From assembly GCA_900100595.1 (NCBI GenBank), contig FMUA01000010.1, forward strand, positions 62,001-126,000: a stretch of 64,000 bases of DNA, written 5' to 3'. Positions 1 through 7,282 of this stretch are shown here, piece after piece (positions within the stretch are counted from its first letter, which is position 1; each line of letters starts with the position of its first letter). The DNA comes from Ruminococcaceae bacterium P7 (GTDB lineage: Bacteria > Bacillota > Clostridia > Oscillospirales > Acutalibacteraceae). The notes beneath the pieces were generated by a model. The model did no database searches. It had not been told where the DNA came from and saw only the letters and a program-made list of their open reading frames with translations. A program made the position numbers and the translations under genes.

Positions 1-393
<393 letters not shown>

Positions 394-404
394 GGAGGAA
401 AAAA

Positions 405-1001
405 ATGAAAGCAACATTAAAGCGGCATTTGCCCGTGATTCTTTTGATTCTGTTTGAGATTGCGGTCGGCGTTCTGCTGCTGACCAATCCCGAAGCGTTC
501 ACGAACGCGGTTATCATTATTTTCGGCGCGGTCTGCGTCGTGATCGGATTGATATATTTCTTCAAATACCTGCGGGCACGCAAAAGGGAGGATGCAAGCG
601 TACTCATGCTGATCGGCGCGATTTTCTCACTCACACTGGGACTGTTTTCCATAATCGCGTCGCCGTTGATCATCACATTCTTTACCTTTATCGCGATCAT
701 GTACGCAGTGATTATGATTGTCTCGGGTTTGATCAAAATTCAGAATTACATCATCAATAAACGATATCACCGCCCCGTGTCTGTTATCACTCTTATCAGT
801 GCGGTCATCGCGGTGATCGTCGGCGTAGTGATTCTGTTCAATCCCTTTGAAACCACCCACATTCTCTGGATGTTTGTCGGAATTGCGATTCTCGCGGAAG
901 CGGCAATCGATATCGCGGCGATTATCTATGCCTTTGTACTCGGCGCCCACCCGATAGACGACGGCGTTGCGACAGAGGTTGAAATATATGAAAGCAAATA
1001 A
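405..1001 (+). CDS. DUF308 (HdeD-like) membrane protein
   Basis: 198 residues with six predicted membrane helices arranged as three hairpins, a pattern typical of the DUF308/HdeD family. The first helix begins about residue 9 (HLPVILLILFEIAVG), and short charged loops such as KYLRARKRED separate the hairpins. The start was placed at ATG 405 because a strong GAGGAGG lies at 392-398; an upstream TTG at 390 in the same frame lacks a site. In enterobacteria HdeD is acid-stress related, but the clostridial relatives have no assigned role. Only 11 bp separate it from the galactanase end, so co-transcription is possible. The gene is convergent with the minus-strand GGGtGRT gene and shares a terminator with it. 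Confidence 0.7.
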   Translation: MKATLKRHLPVILLILFEIAVGVLLLTNPEAFTNAVIIIFGAVCVVIGLIYFFKYLRARKREDASVLMLIGAIFSLTLGLFSIIASPLIITFFTFIAIMYAVIMIVSGLIKIQNYIINKRYHRPVSVITLISAVIAVIVGVVILFNPFETTHILWMFVGIAILAEAAIDIAAIIYAFVLGAHPIDDGVATEVEIYESK

Positions 1002-1012
1002 AACGCAGAAGA

Positions 1013-1045
1013 AAAGCCGACTCAGACGAGCCGGCTTTGTATTTT
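1013..1045. terminator. Bidirectional terminator between convergent genes
   Basis: Arms AAAGCCGACT (1013-1022) and AGCCGGCTTT (1029-1038) pair over 10 bases with one mismatch around a 6-base loop. T-rich sequence follows on the plus strand, and a shorter T-run follows on the minus strand. It sits 12 bp after the DUF308 stop and 15 bp before the GGGtGRT stop. Confidence 0.6.
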
Positions 1046-1059
1046 GGTTAATCGGAGAA

Positions 1060-2058
1060 TCAGCCGAGGCTGTTCTGGATTGCAACGGCAACCGCAACAG
1101 TAGCGCCTACCATCGGGTTGTTGCCCATTCCGAGGAAGCCCATCATCTCAACGTGAGCGGGTACGGAAGAGGAGCCTGCGAACTGAGCGTCAGAATGCAT
1201 GCGGCCCATGGTGTCGGTCATACCATAGGAAGCGGGACCTGCAGCCATGTTATCGGGATGCAGGGTTCTGCCTGTGCCGCCGCCCGAAGCAACGGAGAAG
1301 TACTTCTTGCCCTGCTCGGTGCATTCCTTCTTGTAGGTTCCCGCAACGGGATGCTGGAATCTGGTCGGGTTGGTGGAGTTACCGGTGATGGAAACGTCAA
1401 CACCCTCCTTGTGCATGATTGCAACGCCTTCGCGGACGTCGTCAGCGCCGTAGCAGCGAACGTTGGAGCGCTCACCATCGGAGTAGGGGATTTCCTTGAC
1501 GATGGTCAGCTCGCCTGTAAAGTAGTCAAACTGAGTCTGAACATAGGTGAAGCCGTTGATTCTGGAGATGATCTGAGCGGCGTCCTTGCCGAGACCGTTG
1601 AGGATAACGCGGAGCGGCTGCTGACGAACCTTGTTCGCGTTACGGACGATACCGATAGCGCCTTCCGCAGCAGCGAAGGACTCGTGGCCTGCGAGGAACG
1701 CGAAGCACTTGGTATCATTGCTGAGCAGCATAGCGGCGAGATTGCCGTGGCCGAGACCGACCTTGCGGTTTTCAGCAACGGAGCCGTCGATACAGAAGCT
1801 CTGGAGACCTACGCCGATATACTTGGCAGCCTCCTCAGCATTCTTTGCGCCCGCCTTCAGAGCGATAGCGGCGCCTACGCAGTAAGCCCAGCATACGTTC
1901 TCAAAGCAGATGGGCTGGATGCCCTTAGCGATTTCATAGGGGTCGAAGCCTGCAGCCTTGCAGATTTCACGGCTCTCTTCTACGGAAGCGATTCCGTACT
2001 GAGCGAGAACGCCGTTGATTTTTTCGATTCTTCTGTCGTAGTTTTCAAATAAGCTCAT
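1060..2058 (-). CDS. GGGtGRT family protein
   Basis: 332 residues. The signature GGGTGRTLHPDNM lies near residue 247 and names an uncharacterised family common in Clostridia and other anaerobes. Other conserved-looking blocks are GLGHGNLAAM, FLAGHESFAAAEGAIG and the small-residue-rich C-terminus GFLGMGNNPMVGATVAVAVA. I see no signal peptide, so the protein is probably cytosolic. The ATG at 2058 follows AAGGAGGTG at good spacing. The gene lies 14 bp downstream of the Fe-S scaffold-like gene and shares its promoter. This pairing is one I recall from other clostridial genomes, which suggests the two proteins act together, perhaps on a metal cluster or a redox enzyme. No biochemical activity can be assigned. 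Confidence 0.8.
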   Translation of the reverse strand: MSLFENYDRRIEKINGVLAQYGIASVEESREICKAAGFDPYEIAKGIQPICFENVCWAYCVGAAIALKAGAKNAEEAAKYIGVGLQSFCIDGSVAENRKVGLGHGNLAAMLLSNDTKCFAFLAGHESFAAAEGAIGIVRNANKVRQQPLRVILNGLGKDAAQIISRINGFTYVQTQFDYFTGELTIVKEIPYSDGERSNVRCYGADDVREGVAIMHKEGVDVSITGNSTNPTRFQHPVAGTYKKECTEQGKKYFSVASGGGTGRTLHPDNMAAGPASYGMTDTMGRMHSDAQFAGSSSVPAHVEMMGFLGMGNNPMVGATVAVAVAIQNSLG

Positions 2059-2072
2059 TACTGCACACCTCC

Positions 2073-2765
2073 TTATTCGTGACGCGGGTCAATGTACTTC
2101 GCCGCGTTGTCAAACTGACCATAGTGACCCTTTGCCTTTTCGAGAGCGTCGTTCGCGTCCATACCGCCCTTGATGAAGTCCATCATCTTGCCGAGGCTTA
2201 CGAACTCGTAACCGATAATCTCATTATCAGCGTTCAAGGCAATGCGTGTGCAGTAGCCCTCTGTCATCTCGAGATAACGGGGACCCTTTTCCTTTGTAGC
2301 GAACATGGTGCCGACCTGGGAACGCAGACCCTTGCCGAGGTCCTCCAGAGAAGCGCCGACGAGCAGACCGCCCTCAGAGAATGCGCTCTGTGTTCTGCCG
2401 TAAACGATCTGCAGGAACAGCTCTCTCATTGCGGTGTTGATAGCGTCGCAGACGAGGTCGGTGTTGAGCGCCTCGAGCAGAGTTTTTCCGATCAGGATTT
2501 CCGAAGCCATAGCGGCGGAGTGGGTCATACCCGAGCAGCCGATGGTCTCAACCAGAGCTTCCTCGATGATGCCGTTTTTCACGTTGAGCGTCAGCTTGCA
2601 GGCGCCCTGCTGGGGAGCACACCAGCCGATACCGTGAGTAAAGCCGGAAATGTCCTTGATCTCTTTTGCCTGCACCCATTTGCCCTCTTCGGGAATCGGA
2701 GCGGGTCCGTGATACGCGCCCTTAGCGACAGGACACATATTCGTTACTTCTGCTGTGTAATACAT
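2073..2765 (-). CDS. NifU/IscU-like iron-sulfur cluster scaffold-related protein
   Basis: 230 residues. Cysteine blocks include GWCAPQQGACKLT (around residue 48) and ETIGCSGMTHSAAMASEIL (around residue 76). The second block, with the following LIGKTLLEALN, resembles the IscU/NifU-N fold, in which a cysteine sits before a conserved hydrophobic helix. Residue order is not that of housekeeping IscU, and the protein is longer, so it belongs to the divergent subgroup that accompanies GGGtGRT proteins. Two ATGs are possible (2771 and 2765). I chose 2765 because AAGGAGG (2774-2780) is then 8 nt upstream, against 2 nt for the other. It is the first gene of a two-gene operon with a strong promoter and an approximately 95 nt leader. 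The direct partner or target is unknown. Confidence 0.7.
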   Translation of the reverse strand: MYYTAEVTNMCPVAKGAYHGPAPIPEEGKWVQAKEIKDISGFTHGIGWCAPQQGACKLTLNVKNGIIEEALVETIGCSGMTHSAAMASEILIGKTLLEALNTDLVCDAINTAMRELFLQIVYGRTQSAFSEGGLLVGASLEDLGKGLRSQVGTMFATKEKGPRYLEMTEGYCTRIALNADNEIIGYEFVSLGKMMDFIKGGMDANDALEKAKGHYGQFDNAAKYIDPRHE

Positions 2766-2840
2766 AAGCATTTCCTCCTTAGAATTTAATAAAAGCCGAT
2801 AACATCCGTGTGAATCGCAGATATTATCAGCTCAAAACAG

Positions 2841-2872
2841 CGGTTAGGATAACCGATAGGATAACGATATCC
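2841..2872 (-). promoter_or_regulatory. Tandem short palindromes in the operon leader
   Basis: Just downstream of the predicted transcript start are CGGTTA-GGA-TAACCG (2841-2855, 6 bp arms) and GGATA-ACGA-TATCC (2859-2872, 5 bp arms). They share the core TTATCCTA as a direct repeat. They could be a repressor operator or small RNA hairpins; the sequence alone does not decide which. Confidence 0.35.
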
Positions 2873-2881
2873 CTTGCCTTA

Positions 2882-2910
2882 ATTATAGACGAACTCATTA
2901 AATAAGTCAA
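2882..2910 (-). promoter_or_regulatory. SigA promoter of the scaffold/GGGtGRT operon
   Basis: On the minus strand, TTGACT (2905-2910) and TATAAT (2882-2887) are separated by exactly 17 bp. The predicted start near 2875 gives a leader of about 95 nt before the ribosome site. Confidence 0.75.
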
Positions 2911-3001
2911 TACCAAAAAATCAATATTTAGTGCAGATATCTAAAAAAAAGCCAAGCGGATTTCTGCCGGAAAAGCAAAAATCCGTTAATATTACCAGAA
3001 T

Positions 3002-3466
3002 CTATTCAATTTGCGAAATCCTTTCGGAAAGCAGCATGTCATCGACGATTTCCGCAGCCTGAAAAACCAGCTTCGGACAGGGACGTTTTTTGTAATAGCT
3101 TTCCGTCCGCGCTTCGGGATTCCTGCCTTCGACGGTATTTACTCCGCTGAGCAGCTCGCGGCAGATGATGGAGCCGTTCGCTTGTCTGAACCTGCCGGCG
3201 AAGTCCTGAATCAGATGGTAATGCGCTTTTTTCGCTTCGGCAGCCTTCGGATCGTCATAGCCGCGCAGAATGCCCAGTACCATCGAGGCTCCGCTGACGG
3301 CTCCGCAGACCTCACGCATCCTGCCCAAACCTCCTCCGAATGAGGAGCTGAGCATCGCGGCGGTCTTTCTGTCCAGCCCCGTGACGTCCTCAAAGGCGAG
3401 CAGCACCGACTGCGCACAGTTGTAGCCCTCATAAAACAGCGCTTCCGCTTTTTGTGCGTGTGTCAT
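3002..3466 (-). CDS. C_GCAxxG_C_C family protein
   Basis: 154 residues. Cysteine motifs in order are GYNCAQSVLLAF (near residue 15), FGGGLGRMREVCGAVSGA (near residue 40), an isolated Cys in IICRELLSG, and RPCPKLV near the C-terminus. This cysteine pattern defines the small C_GCAxxG_C_C family, presumed redox or metal-binding proteins of anaerobes. There is no signal peptide. ATG 3466 was chosen because AAGGAGA precedes it at good spacing; the frame stays open further upstream but without a ribosome site. The gene has its own strong promoter (3640-3668) and an unusually long leader of about 165 nt containing a 15 bp hairpin, so expression is probably controlled in the leader. It diverges from the CMD-GNAT gene. 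Confidence 0.75.
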   Translation of the reverse strand: MTHAQKAEALFYEGYNCAQSVLLAFEDVTGLDRKTAAMLSSSFGGGLGRMREVCGAVSGASMVLGILRGYDDPKAAEAKKAHYHLIQDFAGRFRQANGSIICRELLSGVNTVEGRNPEARTESYYKKRPCPKLVFQAAEIVDDMLLSERISQIE

Positions 3467-3572
3467 CACAATCTCTCCTTTCCGTATGTTGCTATCTTTT
3501 GCATGATCCGTCCGTTTGAAAAGAATGCCAAAAACCATTGCCTGTTCAGGGAATCTCTGATCATTCAATGTC

Positions 3573-3606
3573 GTGCAGAAGTGCGGAAGAATCCGTACTT
3601 CTGCAC
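3573..3606 (-). promoter_or_regulatory. 15 bp leader hairpin upstream of the C_GCAxxG_C_C gene
   Basis: Arms GTGCAGAAGTGCGGA (3573-3587) and TCCGTACTTCTGCAC (3592-3606) pair fully with one G-U, closing a 4-base loop. It lies inside the predicted minus-strand leader, about 27 nt after the transcript start. An outer helix AGGGAA (3548-3553) with TTCCCT (3626-3631) can enclose it. There is no T-run, so it is not a simple terminator. Confidence 0.6.
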
Positions 3607-3639
3607 GGTAAGGAATTTTTAGAGGTTCCCTTTAGTAAA

Positions 3640-3668
3640 ATTATAGATAATCAACAGGAGAAAGTCAA
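3640..3668 (-). promoter_or_regulatory. SigA promoter of the C_GCAxxG_C_C gene
   Basis: Minus-strand TTGACT (3663-3668) and TATAAT (3640-3645) with a 17 bp spacer. The predicted start is near 3633, so the leader is about 165 nt. Confidence 0.75.
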
Positions 3669-3709
3669 GAACATTTATGAACAGTCCTCAAAGCAGCGTT
3701 TTTTCATTA

Positions 3710-3738
3710 TTGACAATTGCCCGTTTTCATTGTATAAA
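3710..3738 (+). promoter_or_regulatory. SigA promoter of the CMD-GNAT gene
   Basis: TTGACA (3710-3715), 17 bp spacer, TATAAA (3733-3738). The gene starts at 3770, giving a short leader of about 25 nt. Confidence 0.75.
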
Positions 3739-3769
3739 TAAAGTAGAAATCCGTAAAGGAGTGACGGCA

Positions 3770-4594
3770 ATGGCTGAAACAATCAAGCAGACCGCTGGCA
3801 GGGAACAGCTCGGCAATTTTGCGCCGCAGTTTGCCCATATCAATGACGACGTACTGTTTGGCGAGGTATGGAACGAAAAAGCGATCGACCTCAAAACCAA
3901 ATGCCTTGTCACGGTAGTGGCGCTGATGTCGTCGGGAATCACCGATTCTTCGCTGCGATATCATCTTCAAAATGCCAAAAGCAACGGTGTGACGCGTGAG
4001 GAAATCGCGGCTGTCATTACTCACGCGGCAATGTACGCGGGTATTCCGAAGGGATGGGCGGCGTTCCGCCTTGTCAAAGATATCTGGAAAAACGACGCGG
4101 CTGTTTCCTTTGAGGAGATTTTCGCATCCGAGGACAGCAAGGTGCGCGATATGTCGGAGCTTGCAAGCGCGATCATCAAGGATTATTACGATCCTCTGCT
4201 TGGTGAGGAGCAAAACGATTATATGATCGAGATGTTCCAGTCCTATACCTCCATCAAGAACCAGCTTGCGGCAGGAAAGCGCTATTTCTTTGTCAAGGAA
4301 AACGGCAGGAATATCGGCTTTATCTGTTTTTATCCCACCAAGAGCGCGATGTATCTGAGCAAGCTGTACCTGCAAAAGGACGCGCGCGGAAAGGGCTACG
4401 CCCGAAAAATGCTGCGTCTGATACGCGACGAAGCCCTCAAAATCGGACTCCACGCCATTGAACTGAACGTCAACAAGGGCAACGAAAGCAGATTCATCTA
4501 TGAAAAGCTCGGCTTTCAGCTTGTGCGCTCGGAAAAAAACGACATCGGAAGCGGATTCTATATGGACGATTATGTATACCGAATTGAATTTTAA
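3770..4594 (+). CDS. Carboxymuconolactone decarboxylase-like / GNAT acetyltransferase fusion
   Basis: 274 residues in two domains. Residues about 1-110 match the carboxymuconolactone decarboxylase/AhpD-like family: FGEVWNEKAIDLKTKCLVTV, a helix with LRYHLQNAKSNGVTREEI, and AAMYAGIPKGWAAFRLVK. The CxxC pair of peroxidase-type AhpD is absent, so thiol peroxidase activity is unlikely. Residues about 125-274 form a GNAT N-acetyltransferase: FVKENGRNIGFICF, then the acetyl-CoA loop LQKDARGKGYARKML, then NKGNESRFIYEKLGF. ATG 3770 has AAAGGAGTG upstream; an in-frame ATG at 3677 lies upstream of the promoter -35 and cannot be used. The substrate is unknown. The fusion suggests that the CMD domain binds or modifies a small molecule that the GNAT domain acylates. 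Confidence 0.8.
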   Translation: MAETIKQTAGREQLGNFAPQFAHINDDVLFGEVWNEKAIDLKTKCLVTVVALMSSGITDSSLRYHLQNAKSNGVTREEIAAVITHAAMYAGIPKGWAAFRLVKDIWKNDAAVSFEEIFASEDSKVRDMSELASAIIKDYYDPLLGEEQNDYMIEMFQSYTSIKNQLAAGKRYFFVKENGRNIGFICFYPTKSAMYLSKLYLQKDARGKGYARKMLRLIRDEALKIGLHAIELNVNKGNESRFIYEKLGFQLVRSEKNDIGSGFYMDDYVYRIEF

Positions 4595-4606
4595 CCATGA
4601 AAGAGA

Positions 4607-4640
4607 ACAGACTGTCACCGCCGCAGTCTGTTTTTTGTTT
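4607..4640 (+). terminator. Intrinsic terminator after the CMD-GNAT gene
   Basis: ACAGACTG (4607-4614) pairs with CAGTCTGT (4624-4631), followed by six Ts and GTTT. Confidence 0.85.
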
Positions 4641-4655
4641 AATTAGCCAAAAGTA

Positions 4656-4684
4656 TTGTCAAATATTCATTCTTGTGATACAAT
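4656..4684 (+). promoter_or_regulatory. SigA-type promoter of the NlpC/P60-FN3 gene
   Basis: TTGTCA (4656-4661), 17 bp spacer, TACAAT (4679-4684). A TATAAT immediately downstream (4685-4690) is not at a usable distance. Confidence 0.6.
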
Positions 4685-4717
4685 TATAATAATTTTGATT
4701 TGAGGCGGTGCAAACCT

Positions 4718-7177
4718 ATGATACGAAAAGCAAAAAAAAGCCTGTCTGTCCTCCTTGCTCTCGTCACGATGATAACCGCGCTGACATTCTGCGTCAACGT
4801 CGGCTCCGTGCAGGCGGACGCGGCAGGCTGGAACGGAACCAATTACGGCGGCGGCTCGGTGGCAGGCTATCGGACGTTTTTGGAGGCGTTCGGCATTGAT
4901 TATGACACCTATATCAAGTGGATGGATGACCACGACGACGACAGCCCCAATCCCGACTATTATCTGGGAACGCGCTACGTCGGCTACGATCACCGCAATC
5001 CTCACGGCGACTGCGGCGGCGCATACGGCTCTCTCGATACCCCCGGAGTCGAGGCGCTGAACTGCACGGGCTTTGTTTGGCACGTGCTCTATAAAGCAGC
5101 TTATCACTCGGGCGCGTCACGCGCGCAGATCAACCGTCTGCCCATCATGGGCAATGTCACGCCCACATGGGCGAGTCTGGGCGTATACCGCATCTACTTC
5201 CCGACAAAGGAAGCTGCTCTTGCTTCCGGCGTTCTGGAAAAGGGCGATCTGCTCTGGATTTACGGCACCAAGGATAATCATAACGCGATATTCTACGGAG
5301 AGAACTCCCATCACGACCTCTTCTGGCACTCCGCGGGTCCCAACAGTCTCGGCCGTATCGACGCCCCGGGAGATTTCCGCGGCATGTGGGTAGCCAAGGT
5401 CACACAGCCCAACAAGATCGAACTGCGCGTCAACGCAAAGACACCCTACAATAACAACGGCGGCTTCGGCGCGAAATACTGCGTATTTGACAGCGCAGAA
5501 AAGGCGGAAGCGGCAAAACGCAATCCCGGTAATTCGACCGTATGGGACAGCCGTATCGGCACCATCGCGCTTGACGCCAGCGGCTGCGGCACCCTGCGAA
5601 CCGAAAGCGCACCCTCTCAGAGCGAGCTTTGGAAAAATGACGTCCCGCAAACCGGTCTGAGCTATTTCAGCTCCGCAGCAAAGAAGGTGGACGCATCCAA
5701 GACCTACTACGCGGTTCAGTGGAGTCCCGCTAAGGGCATGGAGGCTGATACCGAAATCCGCACCTTCACCGATTCCGGCAAGCGAACCTCAACAGGCTAC
5801 CGCATCTTCAACTTCAAGCTGCCCAAGAAAGTCACCACACCCGTAATTTCCAAGCTAAAAAGCACCGCCTACGGTGTAAAAATCAGCTGGAATGCCGTCA
5901 GCGGCGCGGAAAGATACCGCGTCTACTACAAGAACAGCTCGGGCGGCTGGACAAGACTCGGAGAAACGTCCTCCACCTCCATGCTCGACGACGACGTTTC
6001 CGCAGGTCACACCTACACCTATACCGTCCGCTGCGTCGATTCGGACGGAGACTTCATCAGCGACTTCTACCCGGCAGGCTGGAAACACACCTATAAACTG
6101 CTTGACAATCCGTTCATCACAACCCTGAAAAGTGAGGCGGAGGGTGTGCGTCTGACATGGCGCGCGGTTGAAGGCGCCCAGAAATACCGCACCTACTACA
6201 AGGGCAAAAACGGCTGGGTTAGAATGGGAGAGACCACCTCCACGGAGTTTGTCGACAACGTGGTAACTGTCGGCAACACTTACACCTATACCGTCCGCTG
6301 TGTGGACAATGACGGGGATTTCACATCAAACTACAACACCCTCGGCTGGTCACACACCTACGCAGGCGTGGCTGCTCCGCAGATTACAAGCCTGAACGGA
6401 GACGAAAACGGCGTACATATCAAATGGAATCCCGTCAACGGAGCAACGAGGTACCGCGTCTATTACCAAAACAGCAGCGGCGGCTGGAACAGAATGGGTG
6501 AAACGTCCTCTACCGAGTTCCTTGACGATATTGTCACAGCGGGAAACACCTATACCTACACGGTTCGTTGTGTCAACAGCAGCGGCAGCTTCATCAGCGA
6601 CTATAACAGAAGCGGCTGGAGCTATACTTACAAGGGAGTTGCCACACCGATCATCTCCCGTCTTGACAGCGAGGATAACGGAATCCGACTCAGCTGGAAT
6701 CCCGTTGCGGGAGCTGCGAAATACAGGCTCTATTACAAAAACGCCGCCGGCGGCTGGAACACACTCGGTGAAACCGCAGAAACCGAGTTTCTCGACGACG
6801 TAGTAACGGCAGGAAATTCCTATACCTACACTATCCGCTGTCTCAACAGCAGGGGCCGATTGATCAGCAGCTATATCGCAAGCGGCTGGACAGGCAAATA
6901 CGACGGCGTTGCCGCTCCGCAAATCACAAAGCTGGAAAGCACCGCCTCCGGTGTGAAAATCAGCTGGGAGCCTGTGGAGGGCGCCAAGCACTACCGCGTA
7001 TTCTACATGGGAAGAAACGGCTGGGTGCGTCTCGGCAATACCGACAGCACCGAGTATCTGGATACCGACGTCCGCAGCGGCGGTACCTACACCTATACTG
7101 TGCGCTGCTTCGGCGACCACAACAACTACACAAGCTCCTTTAACGCTCAGGGCAGCACGATCAAATATCAGAAATAA
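4718..7177 (+). CDS. Secreted NlpC/P60-like protein with five FN3-like repeats
   Basis: 819 residues. An N-terminal signal peptide (MIRKAKKSLSVLLALVTMIT, cleavage probably after VQADA) is followed by an NlpC/P60-like cysteine peptidase domain: candidate nucleophile in LNCTGFVWHVLY (near residue 112), GDLLWIYGT, and the candidate His in DNHNAIFYG (near residue 190). A linker domain follows to about residue 370. Five fibronectin-III-like repeats then start at residues of about 372, 462, 551, 641 and 731, with a period of 89-90, each carrying YTYTVRC and a GxxxxW-type start. The start ATG 4718 has a weak GAGGCGG upstream. The likely role is cell-wall peptide cleavage or remodelling outside the cell, with the repeats as spacer or adhesion modules. 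No LPXTG-type anchor is seen. It is a single-gene unit with its own promoter and terminator. Confidence 0.75.
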   Translation: MIRKAKKSLSVLLALVTMITALTFCVNVGSVQADAAGWNGTNYGGGSVAGYRTFLEAFGIDYDTYIKWMDDHDDDSPNPDYYLGTRYVGYDHRNPHGDCGGAYGSLDTPGVEALNCTGFVWHVLYKAAYHSGASRAQINRLPIMGNVTPTWASLGVYRIYFPTKEAALASGVLEKGDLLWIYGTKDNHNAIFYGENSHHDLFWHSAGPNSLGRIDAPGDFRGMWVAKVTQPNKIELRVNAKTPYNNNGGFGAKYCVFDSAEKAEAAKRNPGNSTVWDSRIGTIALDASGCGTLRTESAPSQSELWKNDVPQTGLSYFSSAAKKVDASKTYYAVQWSPAKGMEADTEIRTFTDSGKRTSTGYRIFNFKLPKKVTTPVISKLKSTAYGVKISWNAVSGAERYRVYYKNSSGGWTRLGETSSTSMLDDDVSAGHTYTYTVRCVDSDGDFISDFYPAGWKHTYKLLDNPFITTLKSEAEGVRLTWRAVEGAQKYRTYYKGKNGWVRMGETTSTEFVDNVVTVGNTYTYTVRCVDNDGDFTSNYNTLGWSHTYAGVAAPQITSLNGDENGVHIKWNPVNGATRYRVYYQNSSGGWNRMGETSSTEFLDDIVTAGNTYTYTVRCVNSSGSFISDYNRSGWSYTYKGVATPIISRLDSEDNGIRLSWNPVAGAAKYRLYYKNAAGGWNTLGETAETEFLDDVVTAGNSYTYTIRCLNSRGRLISSYIASGWTGKYDGVAAPQITKLESTASGVKISWEPVEGAKHYRVFYMGRNGWVRLGNTDSTEYLDTDVRSGGTYTYTVRCFGDHNNYTSSFNAQGSTIKYQK

Positions 7178-7183
7178 CCACCC

Positions 7184-7212
7184 GACCTCCGATTTTTCGG
7201 AGGTCATTTTTT
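7184..7212 (+). terminator. Intrinsic terminator after the FN3-repeat gene
   Basis: GACCTCCG (7184-7191) and CGGAGGTC (7198-7205) close an ATTTTT loop and are followed by ATTTTTT. Confidence 0.9.
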
Positions 7213-7221
7213 CACAAACCA

Positions 7222-7250
7222 TTGCACATGGAATCAGGATTCGCTATAAT
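7222..7250 (+). promoter_or_regulatory. SigA promoter of the MutS-like gene
   Basis: TTGCAC (7222-7227), 17 bp spacer, TATAAT (7245-7250). Confidence 0.7.
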
Positions 7251-7282
7251 AAAGATAAATAATACAGCACAGGAGGCATGAA

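Noticed and set aside
967-2052. Long plus-strand open frame (361 codons) opposite the GGGtGRT gene
   Set aside because: It is the antisense shadow of a gene with clear family motifs, has no ribosome site and no recognisable protein features.
5831-7170. DNA tandem repeat or CRISPR-like repeat in the FN3 region
   Set aside because: The 270 bp periodicity is the coding repeat of five FN3 domains and the copies have diverged at synonymous sites.
7222-7250. Second functional promoter upstream in the preceding terminator
   Set aside because: The T-run belongs to the terminator hairpin; only the TTGCAC-17-TATAAT pair has correct spacing.
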